64,000 bases of DNA. It comes from Lachnospiraceae bacterium (lineage in GTDB: Bacteria > Bacillota > Clostridia > Lachnospirales > Lachnospiraceae). Made by a program: the position numbers and the translations under genes. The stretch covers positions 1 through 64,000 of the forward strand of contig JAFRSU010000078.1 of assembly GCA_017427415.1 (NCBI GenBank), written 5' to 3'. A model generated the notes under the pieces. That model worked only from the letters and a program-made list of their open reading frames with translations. It was not told the DNA's origin and ran no database searches. Positions 7,020 through 16,061 of this stretch are shown here, piece by piece. How positions within the stretch are numbered: the first letter of the stretch is position 1; the number at the start of each line of letters is the position of its first letter.

Positions 7020-9611
7020 TCAGGCACTGAACTGGTAGTAGTCGGGTATCTCGAGACGCTTTTCGAAATCCGCTACCGGGATGGGCCGGTCGAAATAGTA
7101 GCCCTGGATAAGGTCGCAGGAAAGGTTCTTTAAGAGTTCAAGTTCTTCCTTACGCTCTACGCCCTCGGCCACAACCTTCATGTTAAGCTTCTTTGCCATC
7201 GTGATGACACTGTCTACGACATTCTTAACCTTGATATCCTCGATACCGGAATCAAGGAAGGCCTTGTCAAGCTTCAATACCTGGAAGTCAAGCTGTGAAA
7301 GCAGGTTCAGGGATGAATAGCCTGCGCCGAAATCATCGATGGAGGTGGAGAAGCCCTTGATATTTAATTCCTTAAGTACGGACTTAAGTCTTTCCTTTGT
7401 TTTCTCATAAGCACTTTCGGTTATTTCGATTTCTATGAGATTGTGCGGGAGGTTGTATCTGTCAACCATCTGCTCGATCTCTTTGACGAAATCGGAATTC
7501 TTAAAGTGCAGTTTGGAGAAGTTGACACTTATGCAAACAGGAGAAAGTCCTGTATCAAGCCATCTCCTTATATCCCTGCATACATGCTCGAGTACATAAA
7601 AATCGAGCTGGCAGATTATGCCGTTCTTCTCGAAAAGAGGGATAAATCTGGCAGGGGAGATCAGTTCCTTTTTGGATTTCCAGCGTACTAATGCTTCAGC
7701 ACCCTTCATGACCTGTGAGGCAGTATTGATCTTCGGCTGGTAGTATACCAGGAATTCTTCGTTTTCCATAGCCTCGGGGAAGGACTTGGTGAGCTGTATG
7801 GAATCGATCAGCTGCTCCTTCATGCTCTGGTCATAATATACTATCTTGGCGCCGCCGACTTTTGCATTGTCCGCTGCGATATTGGTCCTGCCGACCACGG
7901 TTTCCGCAGCACGCTCATACTCGTTCATCATATATATGCCGGCGGTGATGGATACGGGATATTCGACATCCTGAAGACCGTCATTGGGGTGTACAACTAC
8001 GGATTGGATGGATTTTAAGAAGCTGTTAAGGTTCTTTTTCCTGATAACCGCCAAAAAATCAACTCCGCCGTGGTGTGCCACAAGTTCATCGGAGTTTGCG
8101 AGCTTTTCTACAATCTTCGCAAATTCGATGATGGATTTGTCGCCCTCTGCATAGGTAAAACGCTCGTTTAACAGCTCCCAGCCCTGAAGTGAGAAGGAGA
8201 TAACGGCATAGTCGCCTCCGTTTTCGCTCTTGATGGTCTCACTTAGCTTGGAGTTGAAATAACTGACATTCGGGATACCTGTCATGATATCCGTAAGGTA
8301 AAGCCTGCGGTTTTCCTCTTTTTCGTAGTAAACGCAGTTTTCTATCCTGTTATAACCCAGAGCCACGGCCTCGACCAGTTCCCTGCAGGTACTGTATCCG
8401 CAGGAACCGCAGTCGATACAGCGGTCCTGAGAGGTGTGCTTGTACATCTGTGTGTATATATCTTCGATATCGCTGGGTTCAACTATCTGTTTGTAGATGA
8501 AATGACCTTTGAAGGTCCTTGAAAAATCAGCCGGATCAAGATCCTTAAAGAGCTCGTAAAGAGCCTCCTTTTTCTCGGAATAAGATGAGGCCCTGGAGTA
8601 AAGCTTAGGATTTTGTGCCTTGGCTGCCAGCTCAAGCTGTAAATAGCCCTGCGATATCTCAACCAGATTTCTTACGCCCTGTCCTATGCCCGGGCTGTCA
8701 ACACAGCTGTGCTCGCATGTGGAAACATTGGTAGCGTAAGGAATGGTTGTGCTGTTAAAAACACTGTTCTCATAGTATTCATAAAAAGGCAGATGATAGA
8801 TTGCGTTGTCTACCGAGAGGATGAACTTGTCCTCCGGGATAAAATTACCAAGGGTCGCTTTCATCCCGCCTTCGATGGATATGGTACTTCCCAGGGTAAT
8901 ATTTCTGCCCTTAAATTCATTGTTGTATTCATCCAGGTCAATGCCTGCCATGGCCTGAGCCAGATATTTATAAGTGATATTATAAGAAATCTCGCCGTTT
9001 GTCTCAGGAGAATCAAACTCCAGCTTCTTAGCGATGCAGGGACCTATATATGCCAGCTTATCCGTATTTTTCAGATACTTGTGGATATAAATGGCGGTAC
9101 ATACCGCAGGGGACTGCACCGGGATGAGCTTCTCGAGCATATCCCTTGAATACTTTTCCACAAAGTTGATGAAGGAAGGACAGGTCTGAAGGATAACTCC
9201 GCCCTCCGGATGCTCATCAAAATACTTTAAATAACACCATATAGATATGTCTGTACCGAGTCCGGCATCATATACGGCGGAAATTCCGTTGGCAAGTAAA
9301 AAATTGATGACTTTTCCTGCGATATTGGGGTATAATACAAATATGGAGGGATCCAGGATGACGGAAATCTTCTCGGTTCCGAGATCACTTATAAAACGCT
9401 TTGTGTCGTCACGAAATTCCCTGGCGTTATGACGGCACTCCCTTATACAGTTGCCGCAGGATATACACTTGTTGGTATCTACCACTATGATATTTTTCCC
9501 GGCCCTGGATACCGATTTGTTTGCACCGGGGACAGGACATGACATAATACACCGGTTGCAGCCGATGCAGTTGTCATTTGTATATATGATTCCGTTTTGA
9601 CCCTGTTCCAT
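7020..9611 (-). CDS. [FeFe]-hydrogenase-like iron-sulfur protein fused to GGDEF and EAL domains
   Basis: An 863-residue fusion. It begins with two 4Fe-4S ferredoxin motifs (Cys 15/18/21/25 and 49/52/55/59). A domain like the C-terminal half of [FeFe] hydrogenase follows: QTCPSF around Cys144 and GPCIAKKLEF around Cys192 resemble the first two H-cluster motifs, and Cys299/303 may be the degenerate third. Then comes a CxxCxxCxxxxC cluster motif (Cys398/401/404/409). The GGDEF domain (435-600) is degenerate, reading HHGGVDF. The EAL domain (615-855) keeps EAL639-641, Asn697, Glu732, DDFG759-762 and EGVE, so c-di-GMP hydrolysis is likely. I infer a cytoplasmic redox- or hydrogen-responsive c-di-GMP phosphodiesterase. 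Single gene with its own terminator. Confidence 0.88.
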   Translation of the reverse strand: MEQGQNGIIYTNDNCIGCNRCIMSCPVPGANKSVSRAGKNIIVVDTNKCISCGNCIRECRHNAREFRDDTKRFISDLGTEKISVILDPSIFVLYPNIAGKVINFLLANGISAVYDAGLGTDISIWCYLKYFDEHPEGGVILQTCPSFINFVEKYSRDMLEKLIPVQSPAVCTAIYIHKYLKNTDKLAYIGPCIAKKLEFDSPETNGEISYNITYKYLAQAMAGIDLDEYNNEFKGRNITLGSTISIEGGMKATLGNFIPEDKFILSVDNAIYHLPFYEYYENSVFNSTTIPYATNVSTCEHSCVDSPGIGQGVRNLVEISQGYLQLELAAKAQNPKLYSRASSYSEKKEALYELFKDLDPADFSRTFKGHFIYKQIVEPSDIEDIYTQMYKHTSQDRCIDCGSCGYSTCRELVEAVALGYNRIENCVYYEKEENRRLYLTDIMTGIPNVSYFNSKLSETIKSENGGDYAVISFSLQGWELLNERFTYAEGDKSIIEFAKIVEKLANSDELVAHHGGVDFLAVIRKKNLNSFLKSIQSVVVHPNDGLQDVEYPVSITAGIYMMNEYERAAETVVGRTNIAADNAKVGGAKIVYYDQSMKEQLIDSIQLTKSFPEAMENEEFLVYYQPKINTASQVMKGAEALVRWKSKKELISPARFIPLFEKNGIICQLDFYVLEHVCRDIRRWLDTGLSPVCISVNFSKLHFKNSDFVKEIEQMVDRYNLPHNLIEIEITESAYEKTKERLKSVLKELNIKGFSTSIDDFGAGYSSLNLLSQLDFQVLKLDKAFLDSGIEDIKVKNVVDSVITMAKKLNMKVVAEGVERKEELELLKNLSCDLIQGYYFDRPIPVADFEKRLEIPDYYQFSA

Positions 9612-9651
9612 GGTAACCTCCCTGTTACAAGCGATATAACTCCGTTATATC
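9609..9651 (-). promoter_or_regulatory. Dyad and SD-loop hairpin before the Fe-S/EAL gene
   Basis: On the minus strand the ribosome site GGGAGG sits in the loop of a small hairpin made by GTAAC and GTTAC just before the ATG (9611). Directly upstream is a perfect dyad, GATATAACtccGTTATATC (9633-9651), which could be an operator or an mRNA hairpin. The remaining 9652-9940 is AT-rich and holds the divergent promoter region of the gene at 9941; I see no clear consensus elements there. Confidence 0.45.
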
Positions 9652-9940
9652 TTATACAAAATATATTTATAATCAGTAAATGAAACGTTTTAGCAAATGA
9701 TTAAAGGGGTCCATATCTCCCATGATTGCATTGTAACATATAATTCAAGGCAAATCAAGGGAAAATTTTTACCATATTTTGAAAATAATAAGCAAATTTT
9801 TTAAGTTTTTAAAAAATACACATCGACAAATATGTTGAGTCAGAAAAACAGGCAGATTGTTTTACGGCCGAAAAGCCGTTAATTACGTAATTGTTTCATT
9901 AACATTACAATATCTGGTAACAATTAGGAGGAAGTTTAAA

Positions 9941-12004
9941 TTGAGTGAAAAAAGGAAAAATTTACCTGCAATAATTATTTCGGCAGTGGCAGTTGCAGTC
10001 ATAGCGGGATTGTGTATTTTCGGAATTTTGACAATAAATTCCAAAAACCGTGAGCTCGAAGAACTGCAGACCAGCCTGGAAAAAAGCGAGGATGACCTTA
10101 AGAAGACAAAAGGAAAACTGTCGGAAGTGACAGCGGCTTATGACTCTAATCTGAAGACTTTGGAACAAAAGACGGAGGAACTCGAAACTTCTGAAAAAGA
10201 AAAGGAAGAGATAACGGCCGAAAGAGATGAGCTTCTTGCAGCTGAAGAGGAAAGGCTTAAGGCGGAACAGGATACCACTGCAGCTGATGAGGCAGAGGCC
10301 GAAGCCATCATCAATATGCAGTATATCCTGAATGATGTCATGGGCATGGTCGATGAGCTTAAAAACATGAACGTCGATATGAGCGGTAAGGACAACCGGA
10401 TCAGTCAGGAGCTTGAAAAATACTGTACCAGATTTGAGGAATGCAGAATGGGTTTTGCAGCCTTAAAGGGTGTTCCTGCCAACTTCTTTGCCGCAGGGGA
10501 AGAGGTCATGGGTATCGCCGGTGATTATATATACGAATGCCGGGACCTTATCAAATTTGTATTTGATTTTGAAGACTCTGTCGGATTGCTTGCCGATTAT
10601 TGGGATATCATGTCAAAATCCCGTTCGACATCTGAAATGGCAGAAAAATGTTATAGGAAGATAGATGAACTTATGAAAGCTCTGGACAAGACCGATTGTC
10701 CGGCATACTTTAGCCCTCTGTGGGACAGATGGAAAAAGACCACGGAATTGATACACACATTTACCTTCCGTATAGTGGAAGGGATAGATACCGAGGATTA
10801 TCTTAAGATCAACTCCGCATACAATCTTATTATGCGTATCATAAAAATCCTTGATAATCTTAATGGTGAGATGGGCACTATTATAGATGATGAAAGTGCC
10901 TTTACCGACATGCAGGTGGAGAATGCGAATCTAATATATGCCGAAATATCGAAGGCTGCGGAGCTGCCCTACGGAGAAAGAAGCGCATATGCCTTTGAGC
11001 ATTCTTATAACGGAGAAGTAAGCCTGAACTACAATACCATTACGGAGATATACCCCGCACTGTACAATTCGTACGACCACTTTGTATTTATCGAAGCAGC
11101 ATGCATATCGGGGAAAAGAGATGTGGTCATAGAATGCGAGATCCCCGGACTGACCTTAAAATTTGAGCAGAAGTACAGTCTGACCTCACATACCACGCCT
11201 ATCTATATAAAGCCTTCGGCACTTACCGGGTCGTTAAATCTTTCAAGCGCAAGCAATACCAATATCAAGATCACGGTAAAGGATATATCCGGGGCACTTA
11301 TAGATACAAAATCCTTCCCGGTACATATATTGAGCATCAATGATTTTAAGTGGTATGACGATGAATTCGGCGTAAGTTCGAAGGACAACATACTCTGTTT
11401 CCTCTCTCCGGAGGATGATGCCATCACAAAGCTTAAAAGAGATGCGATAGATGTATTAAATGAAATGACGGACGGTGATTTCAATCATTTTACCGGATAT
11501 CAGGGCCCGATCTACACCGAATACCTGGATACCTATATCCAGGCGGCTGCTTTGATGATCGCGATGTCAGATACGGGAGTAAGATACAATATGAACCCGT
11601 TCTCGATAGACGGAGCCGACCAGCATATCATGTTCCCCGCGCAGGTACTTGAGAACAAGAGCGGTCTCTGTATCGAGACATCACTTGTTATTGCAAGTGC
11701 ACTCCTTAGTGCGGATATGCACACCTATCTGGTATTTCCGACGGGACATGCACAGGTGGCAGTGGAAACCTGGGCCGGTTCGGGAGAATATTTTCTTATA
11801 GAAACAACGGATATTCCGTGCAGCTGGGCGGACTTTGAGGACTATGCCGTCGAACTGGCATATGATTCCTATGACAACAGCATAAACAGCCCGATCCGGT
11901 ATATGAATGCAAAGGAATGGAACAATTATATAAATAAGAATGATGTATATCTGGTAGACTGCAGTGACGGAAAGCTGCTTGGGCTGACACCTTTTTCACA
12001 TTGA
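9941..12004 (+). CDS. Membrane-anchored coiled-coil protein with transglutaminase-like domain
   Basis: 687 residues. A basic start is followed by one transmembrane helix (about residues 8-28), then a coiled coil rich in Glu/Lys (30-110). A long helical and beta middle part follows. The C-terminal domain has the transglutaminase/protease order: SGLCIETSLVIASAL (Cys), GHAQVAVE (His) and IETTD (Asp). The active-site domain would face outside. The frame is open from 9857, but TTG 9941 has AGGAGGAAG at 9927-9935, the best ribosome site, and begins LSEKRKN just before the membrane helix. Role could be cell-wall protein processing; that is inference. Single gene divergent from the Fe-S/EAL gene. Confidence 0.75.
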   Translation: MSEKRKNLPAIIISAVAVAVIAGLCIFGILTINSKNRELEELQTSLEKSEDDLKKTKGKLSEVTAAYDSNLKTLEQKTEELETSEKEKEEITAERDELLAAEEERLKAEQDTTAADEAEAEAIINMQYILNDVMGMVDELKNMNVDMSGKDNRISQELEKYCTRFEECRMGFAALKGVPANFFAAGEEVMGIAGDYIYECRDLIKFVFDFEDSVGLLADYWDIMSKSRSTSEMAEKCYRKIDELMKALDKTDCPAYFSPLWDRWKKTTELIHTFTFRIVEGIDTEDYLKINSAYNLIMRIIKILDNLNGEMGTIIDDESAFTDMQVENANLIYAEISKAAELPYGERSAYAFEHSYNGEVSLNYNTITEIYPALYNSYDHFVFIEAACISGKRDVVIECEIPGLTLKFEQKYSLTSHTTPIYIKPSALTGSLNLSSASNTNIKITVKDISGALIDTKSFPVHILSINDFKWYDDEFGVSSKDNILCFLSPEDDAITKLKRDAIDVLNEMTDGDFNHFTGYQGPIYTEYLDTYIQAAALMIAMSDTGVRYNMNPFSIDGADQHIMFPAQVLENKSGLCIETSLVIASALLSADMHTYLVFPTGHAQVAVETWAGSGEYFLIETTDIPCSWADFEDYAVELAYDSYDNSINSPIRYMNAKEWNNYINKNDVYLVDCSDGKLLGLTPFSH

Positions 12005-12146
12005 TGAAGGCCTAAGGGAAGGGACGAAAATTTCGAAGCGGAATTATCGGAAATATCTTGCAATTTTAAGAAATTTAATATATAATCGGTAAGTAGCTTT
12101 GAAAAAAAGCTTACAAAAAAATGGGGATCAAGAAGGGAGATTAATT

Positions 12147-12689
12147 ATGGCTAAATTTGTATGCAGCGTATGCGGTTATGTATATGAGGGAGATGCGGCA
12201 CCTGAGAAGTGTCCCGTTTGTAATGCTCCCGCATCTAAGTTTAATAAGCAGGAAGGTGAAATGACCTGGGCAGCAGAGCATGTGGTAGGTGTTGCTAAGG
12301 GCGTCAGCGAGGATATTTTGGCTGACTTAAGATCAAACTTTAACGGAGAGTGCAGTGAAGTCGGTATGTATCTTGCTATGTCAAGAGTAGCCTTCAGAGA
12401 GGGTTATCCCGAGATCGGTCTTTATTGGGAAAAGGCAGCTTACGAAGAGGCTGAGCATGCAGCAAAGTTTGCTGAGCTTTTAGGTGAGGTTGTTACCGAT
12501 TCTACCAAGAAGAACCTTGAAATGAGAATAGAAGCAGAGAACGGTGCTACTGCCGGAAAGACAGATCTGGCTAAGCGTGCAAAGGCTGCCAATCTTGATG
12601 CGATCCATGATACAGTTCATGAGATGGCAAGGGATGAAGCACGCCACGGCAAGGCTTTCCAGGGTCTTTACAACAGGTACTTCAAATAA
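12147..12689 (+). CDS. rbr: Reverse rubrerythrin (rubredoxin domain N-terminal)
   Basis: 180 residues. The N-terminus is a rubredoxin-type iron site (Cys6, Cys9, Cys22, Cys25: [10 protein letters not shown]...CPVC) and the rest a ferritin-like four-helix diiron domain with ligands in [15 protein letters not shown] and DEARHGKAF. This domain order is the reverse of classical rubrerythrin and matches the oxygen- and peroxide-reducing enzymes of clostridia. It works in the cytoplasm, taking electrons from NAD(P)H through redox partners. The frame opens at 12099, but ATG 12147 with GAAGGGAGA upstream starts the true [12 protein letters not shown] good terminator follows. Confidence 0.92.
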   Translation: MAKFVCSVCGYVYEGDAAPEKCPVCNAPASKFNKQEGEMTWAAEHVVGVAKGVSEDILADLRSNFNGECSEVGMYLAMSRVAFREGYPEIGLYWEKAAYEEAEHAAKFAELLGEVVTDSTKKNLEMRIEAENGATAGKTDLAKRAKAANLDAIHDTVHEMARDEARHGKAFQGLYNRYFK

Positions 12690-12705
12690 TTGTGTACTTA
12701 AAGCT

Positions 12706-12750
12706 AAGGGGCACGTATCTGTATGGGTATGTGTCCTTTTTTATTTTTTT
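12706..12750 (+). terminator. Rho-independent terminator of rubrerythrin gene
   Basis: AAGGGGCACGTA (12706-12717) pairs with TATGTGTCCTTT (12728-12739), 12 pairs including three G-U, followed by a T-rich tract to 12750. Confidence 0.85.
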
Positions 12751-12850
12751 GTTACTATCCGCGGCAGGCTAAAGCAATCATAAACGTTCCGGCATAGCCG
12801 TAACCCGCCGCTTACGCTTTGCGTTTGCAATGCAGCAGCGCGGATGGTAA
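12751..12850. repeat. 100-bp element with terminal inverted repeats (REP/MITE-like)
   Basis: GTTACTATCCGCG (12751-12763) and CGCGGATGGTAAC (12838-12850) are inverted repeats with one mismatch. The 70-base interior is GC-rich compared with its surroundings and has smaller dyads. It sits between a terminator and the next promoter and has no coding potential. It looks like a small non-autonomous mobile or REP-like sequence; only one copy is in this window. Confidence 0.55.
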
Positions 12851-12892
12851 CATATTTAGCAATATCCGACATTAACAGTACTAAATAATTGC

Positions 12893-12921
12893 TTGACGTT
12901 TGCCTTTATATTATCTATATT
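12893..12921 (+). promoter_or_regulatory. Promoter of the ABC/DUF1854 operon
   Basis: TTGACG (12893-12898), 17-bp spacer, TATATT (12916-12921), 59 bases before the first gene of the three-gene operon. Confidence 0.7.
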
Positions 12922-12979
12922 TGAAAGTAACTTTTTGATTTAATATCCGTTAATATCTTGAAAGGATTATATTTTTTGT

Positions 12980-15433
12980 ATGAAAAAAGATTTGTTTCCG
13001 AAAGCAGTGCTCAAACTGCTTAAAGAAAACGGAATAGAAGAGGACGACATATTTGCTGCCTCCGCCACGGACATGAATACGGATTGTCTGTATGCGGACG
13101 GCTTTGTTGTGCTGACTCTTACACAGCTGGCTATAGTCATGTCGGCTCCCGACGAGAAGGAGATACATTCCTTTAAGGGATATATGACAAAGCAGAAGGC
13201 TTTTGACACACCGGAAAAAGAATGGACCGTAAAGATCTACCCGATCGAAAATATGGAGAATTTAAAGGGTGAGCCACAGGTGGCCTGCAGTATACTTACA
13301 GCTGACGTGGACGGAGTCACATACAGGCTTACCGCCTTTTCCAATCTCTATAAAAGAGAGATGCACAAGCTTGTCCGCACCTTTGACAAGATATGCATGG
13401 AGATGAAGGCTGATAAAGAGCTTGAAGGTAAAGAGCCCGGCAACACACCGGAGCACGGACCCGGCAGGGGACCGTGGGAAGAGGGAAAAGACGGGGATAA
13501 GGAGCCTGAGTCCAAAGAGGAAAGAATAAAGAAATTAAAGGTATACGGCGTAGAGGATGAGAATGAAAAGGATGAATATTGTCCTACCTGCGGCATGATG
13601 TATCCTGACAGGTCTCGTAAGGTCTGCCCGAGATGTATGGACAGAAAGTCCATATTCTTCAGGGTTATCGGATACTTTAAACCTTACAGGGCCAGGATCG
13701 CGGGACTGTTCCTCTGCTATATAGCTACGGCAGGCCTGAACCTCGTATGGCCTTACCTCAACGGTACCGTACTGTATGATAAAGTACTTGCGAAAAACAA
13801 CGAGTTTCTTGCCAGATTCGGCATTGAGGACGGAAAATACATCACCGCTCTGCTTATGGTAGTACTTACCATGCTCATGGCGAGGATCACGATCATAGTC
13901 ATAGGTATGATACAGGGTGTGTTTGCCGCGAAGATAGTTACGGGCGTAGTCCGTGATATGAAAAAGAGCATATTCGGAAACATGGGCAAGCTTTCCATAA
14001 GCTTTTTCAGGTCGCGTCAGACCGGCAGTCTCATGACCCGTGTCATGAGTGACGCAGACCGTGTGACCGGATTCTTTATAGACGGCTGTCCGTATATCTT
14101 TATAAACGGACTCACCATTATCGTCTCCTTATGCTTCATGTTCAGCATCAAGTGGCAGATGACACTTATGGTACTGGTAGTCATGCCGTTCGTCATGCTT
14201 ATCGGATTAAAGCTCCGTCCCCGTATCTGGACGCAGTTCGGACACCGTCACAGAGCCGAGCGTGCGGTTAACAGCCAGGTAAATGACAACCTGACAGGTG
14301 CGAGAGTCGTAAAGGCATTCGGACAGGAAAACCGTGAAACCAAAAGATTTGAGAAAAATAACTTAAGATTAAGAGATGCCGAAATGAGCATAGTCGGAAC
14401 TCAGAATCTTGTAAGGGGTTCTTATTCCGGTATCTTTGAGCTCCTTAACATATCGGTATGGCTTATAGGTGTATACCTTATCATGGTGGCACATGAGATC
14501 GAGCTCGGTGTCATGATCACCTTTGTAGGCTACATCGGACAGCTTCAGGGTCCCATCAACTTCTTCTCCAGAGTATTCCACTGGTGGTCGGACAGCATGA
14601 ACTCGGCACAGCGTATGTTCGAGATCATAGATTCCGTGCCTGAGATAAGAGAAGCGGAGAATCCCATAGAGCTTGATAATCCTAAGGGCAGGATAGAGCT
14701 TAAGAACGTTTCCTTCGGTTATGAGGTTAACCGTCCTGTATTAAAGGAGCTTAACCTTGAAATAAAAGAAGGCAGCATGCTTGGTATCGTAGGACGTTCC
14801 GGAGCGGGCAAGACCACATTGGTCAACCTGATATCCCGTATGTATGACCCTCAGGAGGGGCAGATACTTATAGACGGCAAGGACATAAAGGATTTAAGCT
14901 TCAAGTCCTTAAGACGTAATGTAGCCATGGTATCCCAGGAAACTTATATTTTCATGGGTACCGTGGAGGAAAATATAGCATATGCGAACCCCGATGCATC
15001 ACATGCGGATGTCATAAAGGCGGCAAAGCTTGCCAGTGCACATGAATTCATCATGAGGATGCCGGACGGATATGATACACGTATCGGTTCTTCGGGACGT
15101 GAGCTTTCCGGCGGTGAAAAACAGAGAATCTCGATAGCGAGAGCTATCCTTTCCAATCCTAAGATACTGATCTTAGACGAAGCTACAGCCTCTGTTGATA
15201 CGGAGACCGAGCGCGATATCCAGAAGTCCATTTCTTATCTTGTTAAGGGAAGGACTACAATTTCGATAGCACACAGGCTCTCGACCTTAAAGGATGCGGA
15301 TTATCTTGTGGTAATCGATAACGGCAAGATTACCGAACGCGGAACCCACAGCGAACTTGAGGCACTTAAGGGTACATATTACAAGCTCATGGAGCTCCAG
15401 CGTAAGGCACTCGCACTTAAAGGTATTGAGTAA
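12980..15433 (+). CDS. ABC exporter with extra N-terminal domain and zinc ribbon
   Basis: 817 residues, about 240 longer than a usual half-exporter. Residues 1-140 form an extra beta-rich domain that looks PH-like. A charged linker follows, then a zinc ribbon (Cys201, Cys204, Cys216, Cys219). Six membrane helices span about 230-510. The ATPase has Walker A GRSGAGKTT, signature LSGGEKQR and Walker B ILILDEATASVD with AHRLST, so it appears active. It is the first gene of an operon with a DUF1854 protein and a second exporter of the same build; I infer that the two exporters form a heterodimer. Substrate unknown. AAAGGA lies 15 bases before the ATG. Confidence 0.88.
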   Translation: MKKDLFPKAVLKLLKENGIEEDDIFAASATDMNTDCLYADGFVVLTLTQLAIVMSAPDEKEIHSFKGYMTKQKAFDTPEKEWTVKIYPIENMENLKGEPQVACSILTADVDGVTYRLTAFSNLYKREMHKLVRTFDKICMEMKADKELEGKEPGNTPEHGPGRGPWEEGKDGDKEPESKEERIKKLKVYGVEDENEKDEYCPTCGMMYPDRSRKVCPRCMDRKSIFFRVIGYFKPYRARIAGLFLCYIATAGLNLVWPYLNGTVLYDKVLAKNNEFLARFGIEDGKYITALLMVVLTMLMARITIIVIGMIQGVFAAKIVTGVVRDMKKSIFGNMGKLSISFFRSRQTGSLMTRVMSDADRVTGFFIDGCPYIFINGLTIIVSLCFMFSIKWQMTLMVLVVMPFVMLIGLKLRPRIWTQFGHRHRAERAVNSQVNDNLTGARVVKAFGQENRETKRFEKNNLRLRDAEMSIVGTQNLVRGSYSGIFELLNISVWLIGVYLIMVAHEIELGVMITFVGYIGQLQGPINFFSRVFHWWSDSMNSAQRMFEIIDSVPEIREAENPIELDNPKGRIELKNVSFGYEVNRPVLKELNLEIKEGSMLGIVGRSGAGKTTLVNLISRMYDPQEGQILIDGKDIKDLSFKSLRRNVAMVSQETYIFMGTVEENIAYANPDASHADVIKAAKLASAHEFIMRMPDGYDTRIGSSGRELSGGEKQRISIARAILSNPKILILDEATASVDTETERDIQKSISYLVKGRTTISIAHRLSTLKDADYLVVIDNGKITERGTHSELEALKGTYYKLMELQRKALALKGIE

Positions 15434-15456
15434 AGATACAGAAAGAGGAAAAACAC

Positions 15457-16047
15457 ATGGGAAAATTTGACGGTTTTAAGGGCGGAAGACCCGGCGGCTT
15501 CGGCGGCGACGGAGAATTCAACCTCGAACAGATGGAAAAGGAAACCGAGGAAATGCTCAAAATGCGTTTTCTTGATAAGAAAAATGCCGAGTTTAAGGCG
15601 ACCGGCGGAGGATTTGTATCCTTAAAAGTAGGAGATGAGGAATACAGCAGGATCCAGGTGGTAAGGATGTTCCCGTTTACGGACCCGGACCATTATATTT
15701 CTATAAGAACCTCGGATGAAAATTCAAAAGAGATAGGTATCATCAAGGACTTAAAGGACGTGAGCAAGGAGACAGCTGAGCTTCTTGTGACACAGATGAA
15801 CTTGAGATATTTTACGCCTGTCATCACCAAGATCATCAACATCAAGGATGAGTACGGCTATGCATATTTTGATGTTATGACTGACCGCGGGCAGTGCAGG
15901 TTCACCATCAATATGGGCGGAAGCTCCGTAGTACATCTTTCGGAGACCCGTATACTTATCTCGGATGTGGATGAAAACCGCTTCGAGATACCTGATGTAA
16001 TGAAGCTTTCCACACCCGAAAGAAAGAAACTTGACCTGTTCCTGTAA
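15457..16047 (+). CDS. DUF1854 family protein
   Basis: 196 residues. A Gly-rich start (FKGGRPGGFGGDGEF) leads into a compact domain resembling DUF1854, with the typical blocks VRMFPFTDPDHYISIR, EIGIIKDL and RYFTPVITKI. In other bacteria DUF1854 proteins occur next to ABC transporters, some near cyanophycin genes; that link is from family knowledge. No cyanophycin gene is seen here. No signal peptide or membrane segment. It lies 23 bases after the first exporter gene and 14 before the second, so it is surely co-transcribed and may be a cytoplasmic subunit or accessory factor of the transporter. Confidence 0.75.
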   Translation: MGKFDGFKGGRPGGFGGDGEFNLEQMEKETEEMLKMRFLDKKNAEFKATGGGFVSLKVGDEEYSRIQVVRMFPFTDPDHYISIRTSDENSKEIGIIKDLKDVSKETAELLVTQMNLRYFTPVITKIINIKDEYGYAYFDVMTDRGQCRFTINMGGSSVVHLSETRILISDVDENRFEIPDVMKLSTPERKKLDLFL

Positions 16048-16061
16048 GATAGGAGAATACC

